From Lysobacter_L cavernae (GTDB lineage Bacteria; Pseudomonadota; Gammaproteobacteria; Xanthomonadales; Xanthomonadaceae), in the NCBI RefSeq assembly GCF_042648505.1, contig NZ_JBHRXK010000006.1, positions 62,001 to 126,000 on the forward strand: a stretch of 64,000 nucleotides of DNA, read 5' to 3'. The translations under genes and the position numbers were made by a program. The notes beneath the pieces were generated by a model that saw only the letters and a list, made by a program, of their open reading frames with translations, did not search any database and was not told the origin of the DNA. This document shows positions 15,125 to 23,442 of this stretch, piece by piece (the stretch's first letter is position 1; each line of letters starts with the position of its first letter).

Positions 15125-17815
15125 TCAGTACTTGAAGCGGAAGTTCAGGTAGTACTGGCGACCGTTGTTGTAGAACGCCTGCGGATGGCCATCGGCCACG
15201 TAGTAGCTCAGTTCCGGGTCGTTGAGGTTCAGCGCATCCAGCGAGATCGACAGCCAGTCGGTCGCCTTGAAGCCGACCGAGGCCGACAGCGTGCCGAAGT
15301 CGTCCTGGAAGTACTGATTGGCGCGCAGCATGCCGTGGTAGAACGACGAGCGGAACGTGTAGCCGATACGGGCGTTCCAGCGGTCGTTCTCGAACCAGCC
15401 CGACACGTTGTAGGTGTTCTTCGAGGTGCCCACCAGCGCGTCGCCACCATCGGCCTCGCCATCGGCGTAGGTGTAGTTGGCCGAGATGCCGAAGTAGTCG
15501 CCGATCGGCTGCTCGTAGGTCAACTCCACGCCCTTGACCTTGCCGTCGCTGTTGACCGGCAGGGTGACCTCGTAGTTCTCGATCATGCCGGTCTGGTCAT
15601 TGACGTACGGGCGCACCACGGTGCCGTACTTGACGTAATTGTCCAGGTCCATCGAGAAGATGCTGGCCGCCAACAGGCCACGTTCGACGAAGTACCACTC
15701 CAGCGAAGCGTCGAAGTTGGTCGAGATGATCGGGTCCAGTTCCGGATTGCCGGCCGAACCGGTGTGGGTCAGGTTGGACAGCGACACCGAACCGGCCAGC
15801 GCCGAGTAGTCCGGCATGGTCATCGTCTGCGACGCCGCCAGGCGCATCACCAGGTCGTCACCGAAGTTGTAGCGGAAGTTGGCACTCGGCAGGACCTTCT
15901 GGTGCGAGTTCTTGTCACGCACGCGGATGAAACCACCAAACAGGCTGACCACGTCCGGCGCCTGGCCGCTGCCGGCGACGCTGTCGAAGTAACGGATGTC
16001 CTGGCTGACATCGACATAGCGCAGGCCGGCGTTACCGCTCCAGTTGTCGCCCTCGAAGTTGAACTGGACGTAGGCCGCGGTGTTGTCTTCGGTGATGTTG
16101 AACTCGCTGGCGTAGTTCTCGCGGGCACCGTCCTTGCGCACGGTCGAGTTGTTCTTGACCGCCTGCTCCAGCGCGTCCTGGGTGAAGTACCAGATGTTGG
16201 TCGGGAAGCTGCCGCCCAGGGCACTGCCGAAGTCGTTCGGGTAGTTGCCCACCGGTGCACCGGCCAGCGCGCCGGCGATGTTGCCCGGGTCGGAGCCGTA
16301 CGGGCTGTTCACTTCGCGGGAGTGCTGCGAGTAACGGGCACCGAAGTTGATCGACGACAGCACGCCGCCGTTGCCGTACCAGGTGGCGTCCAGGTTCAGC
16401 CAGTCTTCCTTGTCGATGACGTCGAAGTACTGGATGCCCCAGGTGCCGAAGCCGGCGGTGGTCGGGCCCGACGGGTTGTTGAGGTACCAGTTGACGGTGC
16501 TGTCGGTGCCGCGCACCTGCCAGCCGCCGCCGCTGGTGCCGGTCACGACCTCGGCGATGTTCTGCGTCGGCGTCGAACCCTCGCCCTTGGTGTGGCCGAT
16601 CTGCGACTTCAGCGAGAAGCTGTCGTTGACGTCCCAGTCGGCGTCGAAGGTGACGTAACCGGTCTTCGCCGCCGATTCCGGACGCGAGATCATGTCGTAG
16701 ATGCCGTTGCCGATCGGGTTGCCGTCGGCGCCTACGGCGCCGGCATAGTCGGCCTTGACCAGGGTGCCGTCTTGCACCACGTAACCCGGCAGCGGCGCCA
16801 CGCGCGGCACGAAGTTGCCGGTGTGCAGCATGTAGTTGCGGTTGTAGTTGGCCGCGTCCATGTCGGAATAGAACGCGCTCAGGCCCAGGGTCAGATCGTC
16901 GCTGGGCTTGGCCTGGAATTCGAGCAGGCCGCCCTTGCGCTCACGGGTCTGGCTGAAATACGCCGAGCCCGGCAGGCTGGGGTACTTCACGCCGACCAGG
17001 TCGGGGTTGGTGGCCGCCACCGGATCGGTCGGGGCGATGGTGAGGAAGCCGCCGACGATTTCCTGGCCGTCGCGGCGCAGCTCGCGCTCCTGGTAGAACA
17101 TCTGCGCCATGAAGCCGAAGGTGTTGGCGTCGTTCTTGTAGTTGAACAGGCCGCTGACCTGCGGCTTGGTGCTGCCGGCCAGGTCGGAGTAGACCGCGCC
17201 CAGCGTGCCCTCGGCCGAGATCTGGTTGGCGAACTCGAGCGGCTTGCGGGTGATGACGTTGACCGAGCCGGCGCTGCCGCCTTCGATGAAGCGGGCTTCG
17301 GAGGTCTTGTTGACGATGGCCTGGCTGACGATTTCCGACGGCAGCAACGAGTAGCTGACGCTGCGGCCGACGGTCTCGGTCTGGCTGAGGATGAACCAGT
17401 CGGCGCTGGCGATGGTGTGGCCGTTGACCAGGGTCTGGGTCAGGCTCGGGCTGGTGCCGCGCAGGCTGATGCGGTCGTTCTCGTCGAAGCCGCCTTCATT
17501 GGCGCTGGAGGAGCTGGTGCTCACGCCCGGCAGGCGCTGCAGGGTGTCGGCGACGTTGTGCGCCGGCAGCTTGCCCACGTCCTCGGCCGTGACGGCCTCG
17601 ATGTGCGTGGCGGCGTTGCGCTTGGTGTCCAGCGACTTTTCCTGCGACGCGCGGATGCCGGTGACGATCACCGCGTCCAGGTCGGTGGCCTCCTGCGACG
17701 AGGCGGCCGGTGCCTGTGCCGCTTCCGGTGCAGTGGTCTGCTGCGCCATAGCGGATCCGGCGAAGCCGAGCGCCGCGACAATACTGACCGACAACATGGT
17801 TTTGCGAAGTTTCAT
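15125..17815 (-). CDS. TonB-dependent receptor, probable GlcNAc/chito-oligosaccharide type
   Basis: An 896-residue outer-membrane receptor. The signal peptide MKLRKTMLSVSIVAALGFAG is followed by a short linker, then the plug domain with T-D-L-D-A-V-I-V-T-G-I-R-A-S and the plug core (LPAHNVADTLQRLPGVS; S-L-R-G-T-S-P-S-L-T-Q-T-L-V-N-G). A long beta-barrel ends in the outer-membrane signature Y-Y-L-N-F-R-F-K-Y. No STN signalling domain is present. ATG 17815 follows TGGGAGGGAGAGC, an excellent ribosome site, so the five upstream codons are discarded. It lies 65 nt downstream of the kinase gene and near a FucP-type permease and LacI regulator, which supports amino-sugar or chitin-oligomer uptake; the ligand itself is inferred. 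Confidence 0.9.
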   Translation of the reverse strand: MKLRKTMLSVSIVAALGFAGSAMAQQTTAPEAAQAPAASSQEATDLDAVIVTGIRASQEKSLDTKRNAATHIEAVTAEDVGKLPAHNVADTLQRLPGVSTSSSSANEGGFDENDRISLRGTSPSLTQTLVNGHTIASADWFILSQTETVGRSVSYSLLPSEIVSQAIVNKTSEARFIEGGSAGSVNVITRKPLEFANQISAEGTLGAVYSDLAGSTKPQVSGLFNYKNDANTFGFMAQMFYQERELRRDGQEIVGGFLTIAPTDPVAATNPDLVGVKYPSLPGSAYFSQTRERKGGLLEFQAKPSDDLTLGLSAFYSDMDAANYNRNYMLHTGNFVPRVAPLPGYVVQDGTLVKADYAGAVGADGNPIGNGIYDMISRPESAAKTGYVTFDADWDVNDSFSLKSQIGHTKGEGSTPTQNIAEVVTGTSGGGWQVRGTDSTVNWYLNNPSGPTTAGFGTWGIQYFDVIDKEDWLNLDATWYGNGGVLSSINFGARYSQHSREVNSPYGSDPGNIAGALAGAPVGNYPNDFGSALGGSFPTNIWYFTQDALEQAVKNNSTVRKDGARENYASEFNITEDNTAAYVQFNFEGDNWSGNAGLRYVDVSQDIRYFDSVAGSGQAPDVVSLFGGFIRVRDKNSHQKVLPSANFRYNFGDDLVMRLAASQTMTMPDYSALAGSVSLSNLTHTGSAGNPELDPIISTNFDASLEWYFVERGLLAASIFSMDLDNYVKYGTVVRPYVNDQTGMIENYEVTLPVNSDGKVKGVELTYEQPIGDYFGISANYTYADGEADGGDALVGTSKNTYNVSGWFENDRWNARIGYTFRSSFYHGMLRANQYFQDDFGTLSASVGFKATDWLSISLDALNLNDPELSYYVADGHPQAFYNNGRQYYLNFRFKY

Positions 17816-17880
17816 TGCTCTCCCTCCCACGGGCTTGTGTGCGACTTCGCCGTGCTGATCTGTTGATCAGCGCTTCGGCG

Positions 17881-19038
17881 TCATGTGTCCGATGCCGCGC
17901 CCGGCTCGCGCCGTGGCCCGGTTCCGTTTGGTTGCGCGGCATTGCTGCCGCCCTGCTCTTGCACGTACTCCAGGTACCAGCTGGCGGCGCCGATCACGCC
18001 CAGCCGTTCGTTCTCGATCAGCCGCACCGGCACGCGCTCGAGCGCGGCGTGCATCACGCCCTTGTTGAGCAGGCGCGCCTGGAAAGTGCTGTGCGGCAGG
18101 AAATCCTTGAGCTGCGGCAACAGGCCGCCGGCGATGAACACCGACTTGGCGCTGCTGACCGAGATCAAATCGCCGATCACGCTGCCGAGCAGCGCGCAGA
18201 ACGTCAGCACCGCCTCGCCGGCAGCGTTGTCGCCGCGCCGTGCCGCTTCGGTGATCGCGGCCGGGGCGCGCAGACTCGGCTCGATGCCGTCGAGCGCGCA
18301 GATCGCGTCGTACAGGTTGACCAGGCCCGGCCCGGAGACCAGCTGCTCGGTCGGCACGTGGCCGCCGCTGCGCTGCTGCAGCCAACGCAGGATGTCGATC
18401 TCGCGTGCATTGCCCGGGGCGAAGGCGGTATGCCCGGCTTCGGTCGGCAGCACCACGGTGCCGCCACGGTGCGGAATGCGCACGGCGGCGCCGAGGCCGG
18501 TGCCCGGACCGACGACCAGCACCGGGCCGGGGGCCGACTCGGCCACGCCGGGCGTGAGCAGGGTCGAATCGCTGGGGTCCATGCACTGCGCGGCATGGGC
18601 CGCGGCCTGGAAGTCGTTGATGACCAGGATGTCGTGCAGGCCCAGCTCGCGGCGCAGCTCGGACAGCGAGATGCGCCACGGCAGGTTGGAATTGATCACC
18701 GTGTCGTCGAGCACCACGCCGGCGCTGGCGATGGCGACGCGGTCGACACCGGCGCAGCCGCCGTTGGCGGCGATGAAGTCGGCCAGGATCGCCGCCAGGC
18801 TCGGGTAATCGGCGCACACGTACTTGCGGTGCGCCAGCACGGCGACCGCGTTTTCACCGGGGCCACCGGCGCGGACCAGGCCGACGCGGGTGTGGGTGCC
18901 GCCGACATCGGCGGCGATGAAGCGCGGGTCGGGCTGGGCGATGGGGTGCACGGCGTTCACCGCAGACACCGGCCGGCGCGCGCGCGCAGCGCGGTCCCGT
19001 GTCGGCTGATCCGGTTTGGTGACTCGCTCCAATCCCAC
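17881..19038 (-). CDS. Glk-family sugar kinase (glucokinase/GlcNAc kinase)
   Basis: An ATP-dependent hexose kinase of the glucokinase (Glk) branch. The phosphate-binding box F-I-A-A-D-V-G-G-T-H-T-R sits near the N-terminus of the core, catalytic D appears in LVINDFQAAAH, the second ATP motif is VGPGTGLG, and an acidic/zinc-like T-E-A-G-H-T-A-F block follows. GTG 19038 is chosen because GGAGGGAGGCATGCA precedes it; this gives 385 residues with about 45 before the core, more than usual, so a start nearer GTG 18960 is possible. The gene is divergent from the permease and shares its control region. Position in a GlcNAc locus suggests it may phosphorylate GlcNAc as well as glucose. Confidence 0.85.
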   Translation of the reverse strand: MGLERVTKPDQPTRDRAARARRPVSAVNAVHPIAQPDPRFIAADVGGTHTRVGLVRAGGPGENAVAVLAHRKYVCADYPSLAAILADFIAANGGCAGVDRVAIASAGVVLDDTVINSNLPWRISLSELRRELGLHDILVINDFQAAAHAAQCMDPSDSTLLTPGVAESAPGPVLVVGPGTGLGAAVRIPHRGGTVVLPTEAGHTAFAPGNAREIDILRWLQQRSGGHVPTEQLVSGPGLVNLYDAICALDGIEPSLRAPAAITEAARRGDNAAGEAVLTFCALLGSVIGDLISVSSAKSVFIAGGLLPQLKDFLPHSTFQARLLNKGVMHAALERVPVRLIENERLGVIGAASWYLEYVQEQGGSNAAQPNGTGPRREPGAASDT

Positions 19039-19099
19039 TGCATGCCTCCCTCCGTTGACCGCCGGCGCCCCACCGGCGTGGCCGAGACTGCCCTCCAAA

Positions 19100-19113
19100 T
19101 GACAACGTTGTCA
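19100..19113. promoter_or_regulatory. Palindromic LacI-family operator 1
   Basis: TGACAACGTTGTCA is a perfect 14-bp palindrome with the central CG typical of LacI/GalR operators. It lies 62 nt upstream of the kinase start. The LacI-type gene at 20830 is the obvious candidate regulator. Confidence 0.75.
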
Positions 19114-19261
19114 ACAAGGTGTTACGAAATTGTTGTAAGCCCTTGCAAATCCGAGCCAGGCCCCGCCTGTATTGATGCATCGCAACATCGCCAAACTCCC
19201 TGTTCATGTTGTTCGGTGGCGCGATTTGAGGCGCAGATGTCTGGCTTGCCGGTCAAACTTA

Positions 19262-19277
19262 TGACAACGTTGAGTCA
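19262..19277. promoter_or_regulatory. LacI-family operator 2 (imperfect)
   Basis: TGACAACGTTGAGTCA shares the TGACAACGTTG half-site and core with operator 1, with a shifted right arm. It lies 85 nt upstream of the permease ATG. Two related sites in one divergent region fit looping or dual control. Confidence 0.65.
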
Positions 19278-19361
19278 ACGGATGTCGTACGAGCCATCGA
19301 GCTCGGTGCAGACGTGACGCGGCGGGGCGGCTCCCCCGCATTCCTTGGGAGGGGAGTCTCA

Positions 19362-20663
19362 ATGTCCACATCCACCGCCGCCGGGCGCAGCCACTACGGC
19401 TCGATCGCGATCATCGGCGCGCTGTTCTTCATCTTCGGCTTCGTCACCTGGCTCAACGGCCCGCTGATCTCGTTCGCGCAGCTGGCCTTCGATGTCAGTG
19501 AATCGCTGGCCTTCCTGATTCCCAGCGCGTTCTACATCTCGTACTTCGTGCTCGCGCTGCCGTCGTCGCTCATCCTCAAGAAGACCGGCATGAAGAAGGG
19601 CATGGCGCTGGGCCTGTTCCTGATGGCGGTGGGCGCGGTGGTGTTCGGCCAGTACACGACGCAGCGTGTCTATGGCGGCGCGGTCAGTGGCATCTTCATC
19701 ATCGGCGCCGGCCTGGCGATCCTGCAGACCGCCTCCAACCCCTACATCAGCATCCTCGGCCCGATCGAGGGCGCGGCGCAGCGGATCGCGGTGATGGGCA
19801 TCTGCAACAAGCTCGCCGGCTGGGCCGCGCCGTACGTCATCGGCACGCTGGTGATGCACGGCATGGGCGACGTCGCCAGTCGCGTCGCCGGCGCCGATGC
19901 AGCGAGCAAGGAGCAGATCCTCAACGACTTCGCCGCGCGCATCCACGACCCGTACATGCTGATGGCCGGCCTGCTGGCGCTGCTCTCGGTCGCCATCCTG
20001 TTCTCGCCGTTGCCGGAAATCCGCGCCGAAGACGTCAATGCCGACGGCGGCAAGAGCGGTTCGCGCAGCCTGTTCCAGTTCCCGCATGTGTGGCTGGGCG
20101 CGCTGTGCATCTTCGTCTACGTCGGCGTGGAAGTGATGGCCGGCGACGCCATCGGCACCTACGGCCAGGCGTTTGGCCTGCCGCTGGACGAGACCAAGTT
20201 CTTCACCGGCTTCACCCTGGCCGCGATGCTGCTGGGCTACATCATCGGCCTGGTCCTGATCCCGCGCTTCATCTCGCAGGAGCGCTACCTGAGCCTCTCC
20301 GCCGTCCTCGGCGTCGCGCTGGCCACCGGCGCACTGCTCACCCACGGTTACGTGTCGGTGTACTTCGTCGCCGCGCTGGGCTTCGCCAACGCGATGATGT
20401 GGCCGGCGATCTTCCCACTGGCGATCCAGGGCCTGGGCCGCTTGACCGAAAAGGGCTCGGCGCTGCTGATCATGGGCATCGCCGGCGGCGCGGTGATCCC
20501 GCAGCTGTTCGTGCACTTCAAGCAGCATTTCGACTTCCAGGCGGTGTTCTTCGCGCTGGTGGTGCCGTGCTACCTGTACATCCTGTACTTTGCGCTGCGC
20601 GGCCACCGTGCCGGCCTGACGCGCGCCGCGGTCAACGGCACGGCGGCGACGCAGAACGGTTGA
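19362..20663 (+). CDS. nagP: Sugar MFS permease, FucP/NagP type
   Basis: A 433-residue major-facilitator sugar:H+ symporter with 12 predicted membrane segments, belonging to the fucose/glucose-galactose permease branch that includes NagP. Early signature F-F-I-F-G-F-V-T-W-L-N-G-P-L-I is at about 22-36, followed by the family block GAGLAILQTASNPYISILGP. The ORF opens at 19314 but ATG 19362 has GGGAGGGGAG in front and begins the family alignment. It should carry GlcNAc (possibly glucose) from periplasm to cytoplasm, after the TonB receptor and before the kinase encoded divergently. The symbol is by context; glucose or galactose transport is the alternative. Confidence 0.8.
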   Translation: MSTSTAAGRSHYGSIAIIGALFFIFGFVTWLNGPLISFAQLAFDVSESLAFLIPSAFYISYFVLALPSSLILKKTGMKKGMALGLFLMAVGAVVFGQYTTQRVYGGAVSGIFIIGAGLAILQTASNPYISILGPIEGAAQRIAVMGICNKLAGWAAPYVIGTLVMHGMGDVASRVAGADAASKEQILNDFAARIHDPYMLMAGLLALLSVAILFSPLPEIRAEDVNADGGKSGSRSLFQFPHVWLGALCIFVYVGVEVMAGDAIGTYGQAFGLPLDETKFFTGFTLAAMLLGYIIGLVLIPRFISQERYLSLSAVLGVALATGALLTHGYVSVYFVAALGFANAMMWPAIFPLAIQGLGRLTEKGSALLIMGIAGGAVIPQLFVHFKQHFDFQAVFFALVVPCYLYILYFALRGHRAGLTRAAVNGTAATQNG

Positions 20664-20671
20664 CACTCCAG

Positions 20672-20702
20672 CCTCCGGCTTCGGTGCAGCCGAAGCCGGA
20701 GG
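20672..20702 (+). terminator. Hairpin after the permease gene
   Basis: A 13-bp perfect stem, CCTCCGGCTTCGG and its complement, with loop TGCAG, begins 9 nt after the permease stop. There is no T-run behind it, so it may be Rho-assisted or mRNA-stabilising. Confidence 0.6.
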
Positions 20703-20764
20703 GCCCCAGACGCCCGCGCACGTCATTCACATCGCCGGCGCGGGTGGTTAGGCTAGTCGCATCT

Positions 20765-20788
20765 CCGCCGTGTCGGCCGACACGGCGG
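20765..20788. promoter_or_regulatory. 24-bp perfect palindrome in the regulator leader
   Basis: A perfect palindrome whose arms are CCGCCGTGTCGG and its complement lies 41 nt before the chosen start of the LacI gene. It could be an autoregulatory operator or a leader hairpin. A potential upstream GTG start (20770) lies inside it. Confidence 0.6.
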
Positions 20789-20829
20789 TTTCGTCGGCGG
20801 CGCTGCTGCCGAAATCACGCGAGGCTTCG

Positions 20830-21864
20830 GTGCGCAGACCCACGATCAAAGACGTCGCCGAGCGCGCCGAGGTTTCGCTCAAGACCGTCTCACGCGTCAT
20901 CAACGACGAACCCAGCGTGCAGGCCAGCACGCGCGACCGCGTGCAGCAGGCGATCGCCGCACTGGGCTACCAGCCCGACCCGTCGGCGCGCAGCCTGCGC
21001 AGCGCGCAGCCGTACGCGCTCGGCCTGGTCTACGACAACCCCAATCCCTATTACGTGATCGCGGTGCAGGCCGGCGTGTTGTCGGTGTGCCGCGAGACCG
21101 GTTACGGCCTGCAGATCCATCCCTGCGACTCGTCGTCGAAGAACCTGGCCAGCGAACTGATCGACCTGGTCCAGCACTCGCGCCTGGCCGGGCTGGTGCT
21201 GGCGCCGCCGATGTCGGAGCGCAACGAGCTGGTCACCGAGCTGGTCGCGCACGGCGTGCGCCTGGTGCGCATCGTCTCGGCCGCGGCCGACCCGCAGGAC
21301 GGCAGCGCCTGCGTCTACGTCGACGACCGCGACGCCGCCTACGACATCACCGAGCACCTGATCCAGCTCGGCCACAGCCGCATCGGCTTCCTCTGGGGCG
21401 GCCAGTCGCACGGCTCCTCGTGGGAGCGCTACAAGGGCTACGAGGACGCGCTGCGCGAGTACGGCATCGAGCTCGACCCGGCGCTGGTGGTCGAGGGCGA
21501 CTACTCGTTCGACGACGGCTTCCGTGGCGCGAGGCGCCTGTTCGCCCTGCCCGACCGGCCGACCGCGATCTTCGGCAGCAACGACGAGATCGCCGCCGGC
21601 GTGCTCGCCGCCGCCAAGTCCAGTGGCATGAACGTGCCCTACGACCTGTCCATCGCCGGTTTCGAGGACAGCCCGTTCTCCAAGCAGAGCTGGCCGGCGC
21701 TGACCACCGCCAAGCAGGCCACCCAGGAGATCGCCCAGCACGCCGCGCGCCGGCTGCTGCAGGAGATCCGCGAGCACGCGCCGCTCAAGCCGCTGCCCAA
21801 CGAGGGCTTCAGCCCGGAGCTGGTGGTGCGCGGCTCGACCGCGCCGCCACGCCCCAAGCCCTGA
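20830..21864 (+). CDS. nagR: LacI-family transcriptional regulator (NagR-like)
   Basis: A 344-residue LacI/GalR repressor. The N-terminal helix-turn-helix TIKDVAERAEVSLKTVSRVI is at residues 4-23, followed by the hinge helix P-S-A-R-S-L-R-S and a periplasmic-binding-protein-like effector domain to the end. GTG 20830 gives the canonical V-R-R-P-T-I-K-D start with GAGG five bases before it; the frame is open to GTG 20770, which lies in a palindrome and has no ribosome site. Gene order and the palindromic TGACAACGTTGTCA near the kinase resemble the GlcNAc-responsive NagR regulon of Xanthomonas, so the effector may be a GlcNAc metabolite. Effector and targets are inferred. Confidence 0.85.
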   Translation: MRRPTIKDVAERAEVSLKTVSRVINDEPSVQASTRDRVQQAIAALGYQPDPSARSLRSAQPYALGLVYDNPNPYYVIAVQAGVLSVCRETGYGLQIHPCDSSSKNLASELIDLVQHSRLAGLVLAPPMSERNELVTELVAHGVRLVRIVSAAADPQDGSACVYVDDRDAAYDITEHLIQLGHSRIGFLWGGQSHGSSWERYKGYEDALREYGIELDPALVVEGDYSFDDGFRGARRLFALPDRPTAIFGSNDEIAAGVLAAAKSSGMNVPYDLSIAGFEDSPFSKQSWPALTTAKQATQEIAQHAARRLLQEIREHAPLKPLPNEGFSPELVVRGSTAPPRPKP

Positions 21865-22017
21865 CGCCGACGGCCGCACGGCCGTCACCGCCCTTTATCG
21901 TCGGTACGCGCAGCCTGCTGCGCGACGATCGCACGCGCACGACGCGGCGGTCTTTGCACCGTCGTTTCGTGCACCATCGTTCGGTACGGCAGAACCCACG
22001 CGAACGGAGACGTCTGC

Positions 22018-23367
22018 ATGTCGGCCCAACCCGAAACGCCACAGACCCTGCCACCCGCTCCGCCCGCGCCCGAGGCGCTGCGCGACCCGGCGCTGGTGTC
22101 CGTGTTCGAACACGACCGCGCCCTGGTCAAGCTTGGCCGCGGCATCCACGTGCTCAAGGCGATCGACTGGCCGCTGGAACTGGAGCAGCGCTTTCTCGAC
22201 GGCTGGCGCGCCGGCCGCCCGGAACTGCCCGCCCCGCCCACGCAGGCGCAAGCGCTGGCAGCGGAGATCGAGGCCCTCGATGCCTTGATGCACCGCATCG
22301 ACCGGGGCCACCCGCTCGGCCAGTGGCTGTACAAGACCGCCTGGAGTTATCGCGTCGCGGCGCAGATGCTGGCCAGCGTCGGCACGCCCGAGTACACGCG
22401 TTGCGCGACCCTGCTGTATGGCCGCCCCGATCATCTGTACCCCAGTCAGGACGCGACCAACGCCGATGCCGCGCGCGAGTTGCTGCGGGTCACCGACGAA
22501 CTGATCAACGACCGCCTGCTGCCCGAGGTGCCGAGCGACATCGAAGCGCCCGAGTTCGCCCGGCGCCTGCGTGAGCGCATCGACCCGTTCTTCGACCGCG
22601 ATCGGGTCGAGGTCGTGCTCGATCCGGCGTTGCCGTCCAAGGCCACCGCCGGCAGCAAGCGCGTGACCCTGCGTTCGACCGCCGTGTTCTCCGAACGCGA
22701 CCTGGAGCAGCTGATCCAGCACGAGGCCTTCATCCACACGGCCACCTCGCTCAACGGCAAGCACCAGCCGTATCTCACCGCGCTCGGCCTGGGCGCGCCA
22801 CGCACCACGCGCGCACAGGAAGGCCTGGCGACGTTCTCGGAGATCATCACCGGCGCCATCGACATCGCGCGCCTGCGCCGTGTCGCCTTGCGCGTGGTGA
22901 TGGTCGAGCGCGCGCTCGACGGCGCCGACTTCATCGAGGTCTTCCGCGGCTTCCTCGATGCCGGACAGAGCGAAGTCGAAAGCTATCGCAGCGCGGCGCG
23001 CGTGTTCCGTGGCGGCGACGTGCGCGGGCGCGTGTGCTTCACCAAGGACGGCGCGTACCTGGAGGGCGTGCTGCGCATCTACGCCTTCATCTGCAAGGCG
23101 TTGCAGGAAGGCCGCGGCGAACTGCTGCCGCTGCTGTTCGCCGGACGCGTGACGGTTGCCGACACGGTGCTGCTGGAGCCCTACCGCAACAACGGCCTGA
23201 TCGTGCCGCCGCGCTACCTGCCACCGTGGGCGCGCGACCCGCAGCGGGTGCTGTCGATCATGGCGTTCTCGACCGTGGTGCAGCGGCTGCGGCTGGACCG
23301 CCTGACGGTGCAGCGCTTCGTCGACTCGGAGGACGAGATCATCGAGGCCTCCGGCATCGGCGATTGA
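22018..23367 (+). CDS. QEGLA-motif (DUF1704) metallopeptidase-like protein
   Basis: A 449-residue cytoplasmic protein of the 'flavohemoglobin expression-modulating QEGLA motif' family. It has HEAFIH at 235-240 (an H-E-x-x-x-H metal site, His235/Glu236/His240) and the third-ligand motif QEGLA at 267-271 (Glu268). The same HExxxH plus E arrangement defines the eukaryotic tubulin tyrosine carboxypeptidase MATCAP group, so a carboxypeptidase-like activity is plausible, but no bacterial substrate is established. ATG 22018 follows CGGAGACGTCTGC. The gene stands alone between nagR and eda and is convergent with eda, with a hairpin between them. Confidence 0.85.
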   Translation: MSAQPETPQTLPPAPPAPEALRDPALVSVFEHDRALVKLGRGIHVLKAIDWPLELEQRFLDGWRAGRPELPAPPTQAQALAAEIEALDALMHRIDRGHPLGQWLYKTAWSYRVAAQMLASVGTPEYTRCATLLYGRPDHLYPSQDATNADAARELLRVTDELINDRLLPEVPSDIEAPEFARRLRERIDPFFDRDRVEVVLDPALPSKATAGSKRVTLRSTAVFSERDLEQLIQHEAFIHTATSLNGKHQPYLTALGLGAPRTTRAQEGLATFSEIITGAIDIARLRRVALRVVMVERALDGADFIEVFRGFLDAGQSEVESYRSAARVFRGGDVRGRVCFTKDGAYLEGVLRIYAFICKALQEGRGELLPLLFAGRVTVADTVLLEPYRNNGLIVPPRYLPPWARDPQRVLSIMAFSTVVQRLRLDRLTVQRFVDSEDEIIEASGIGD

Positions 23368-23376
23368 CTGGCCGCC

Positions 23377-23414
23377 GACGGCAGGGCCGCGCGCACCGCG
23401 CCAGGCCTGCCGTC
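23377..23414. terminator. Bidirectional hairpin between convergent genes
   Basis: GACGGCAGG (23377-23385) pairs with CCTGCCGTC (23406-23414), with further GC pairing in the loop. It lies between the QEGLA gene stop and the eda stop and would serve both strands; no strong T-tract. Confidence 0.55.
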
Positions 23415-23442
23415 TTGCCGCGCGGTACGCGACGGACGCGGA

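Larger units (their letters stand above)
19039..19361. promoter_or_regulatory. Divergent control region between kinase and permease genes
   Basis: A 323-nt non-coding region from which the kinase-receptor unit (minus) and the permease (plus) are transcribed. It carries two candidate LacI-family operators, at 19100-19113 and 19262-19277, one close to each gene, and is clearly less GC-rich between 19095 and 19285. The permease start is preceded by GGGAGGGGAGTCTCA. Confidence 0.7.
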
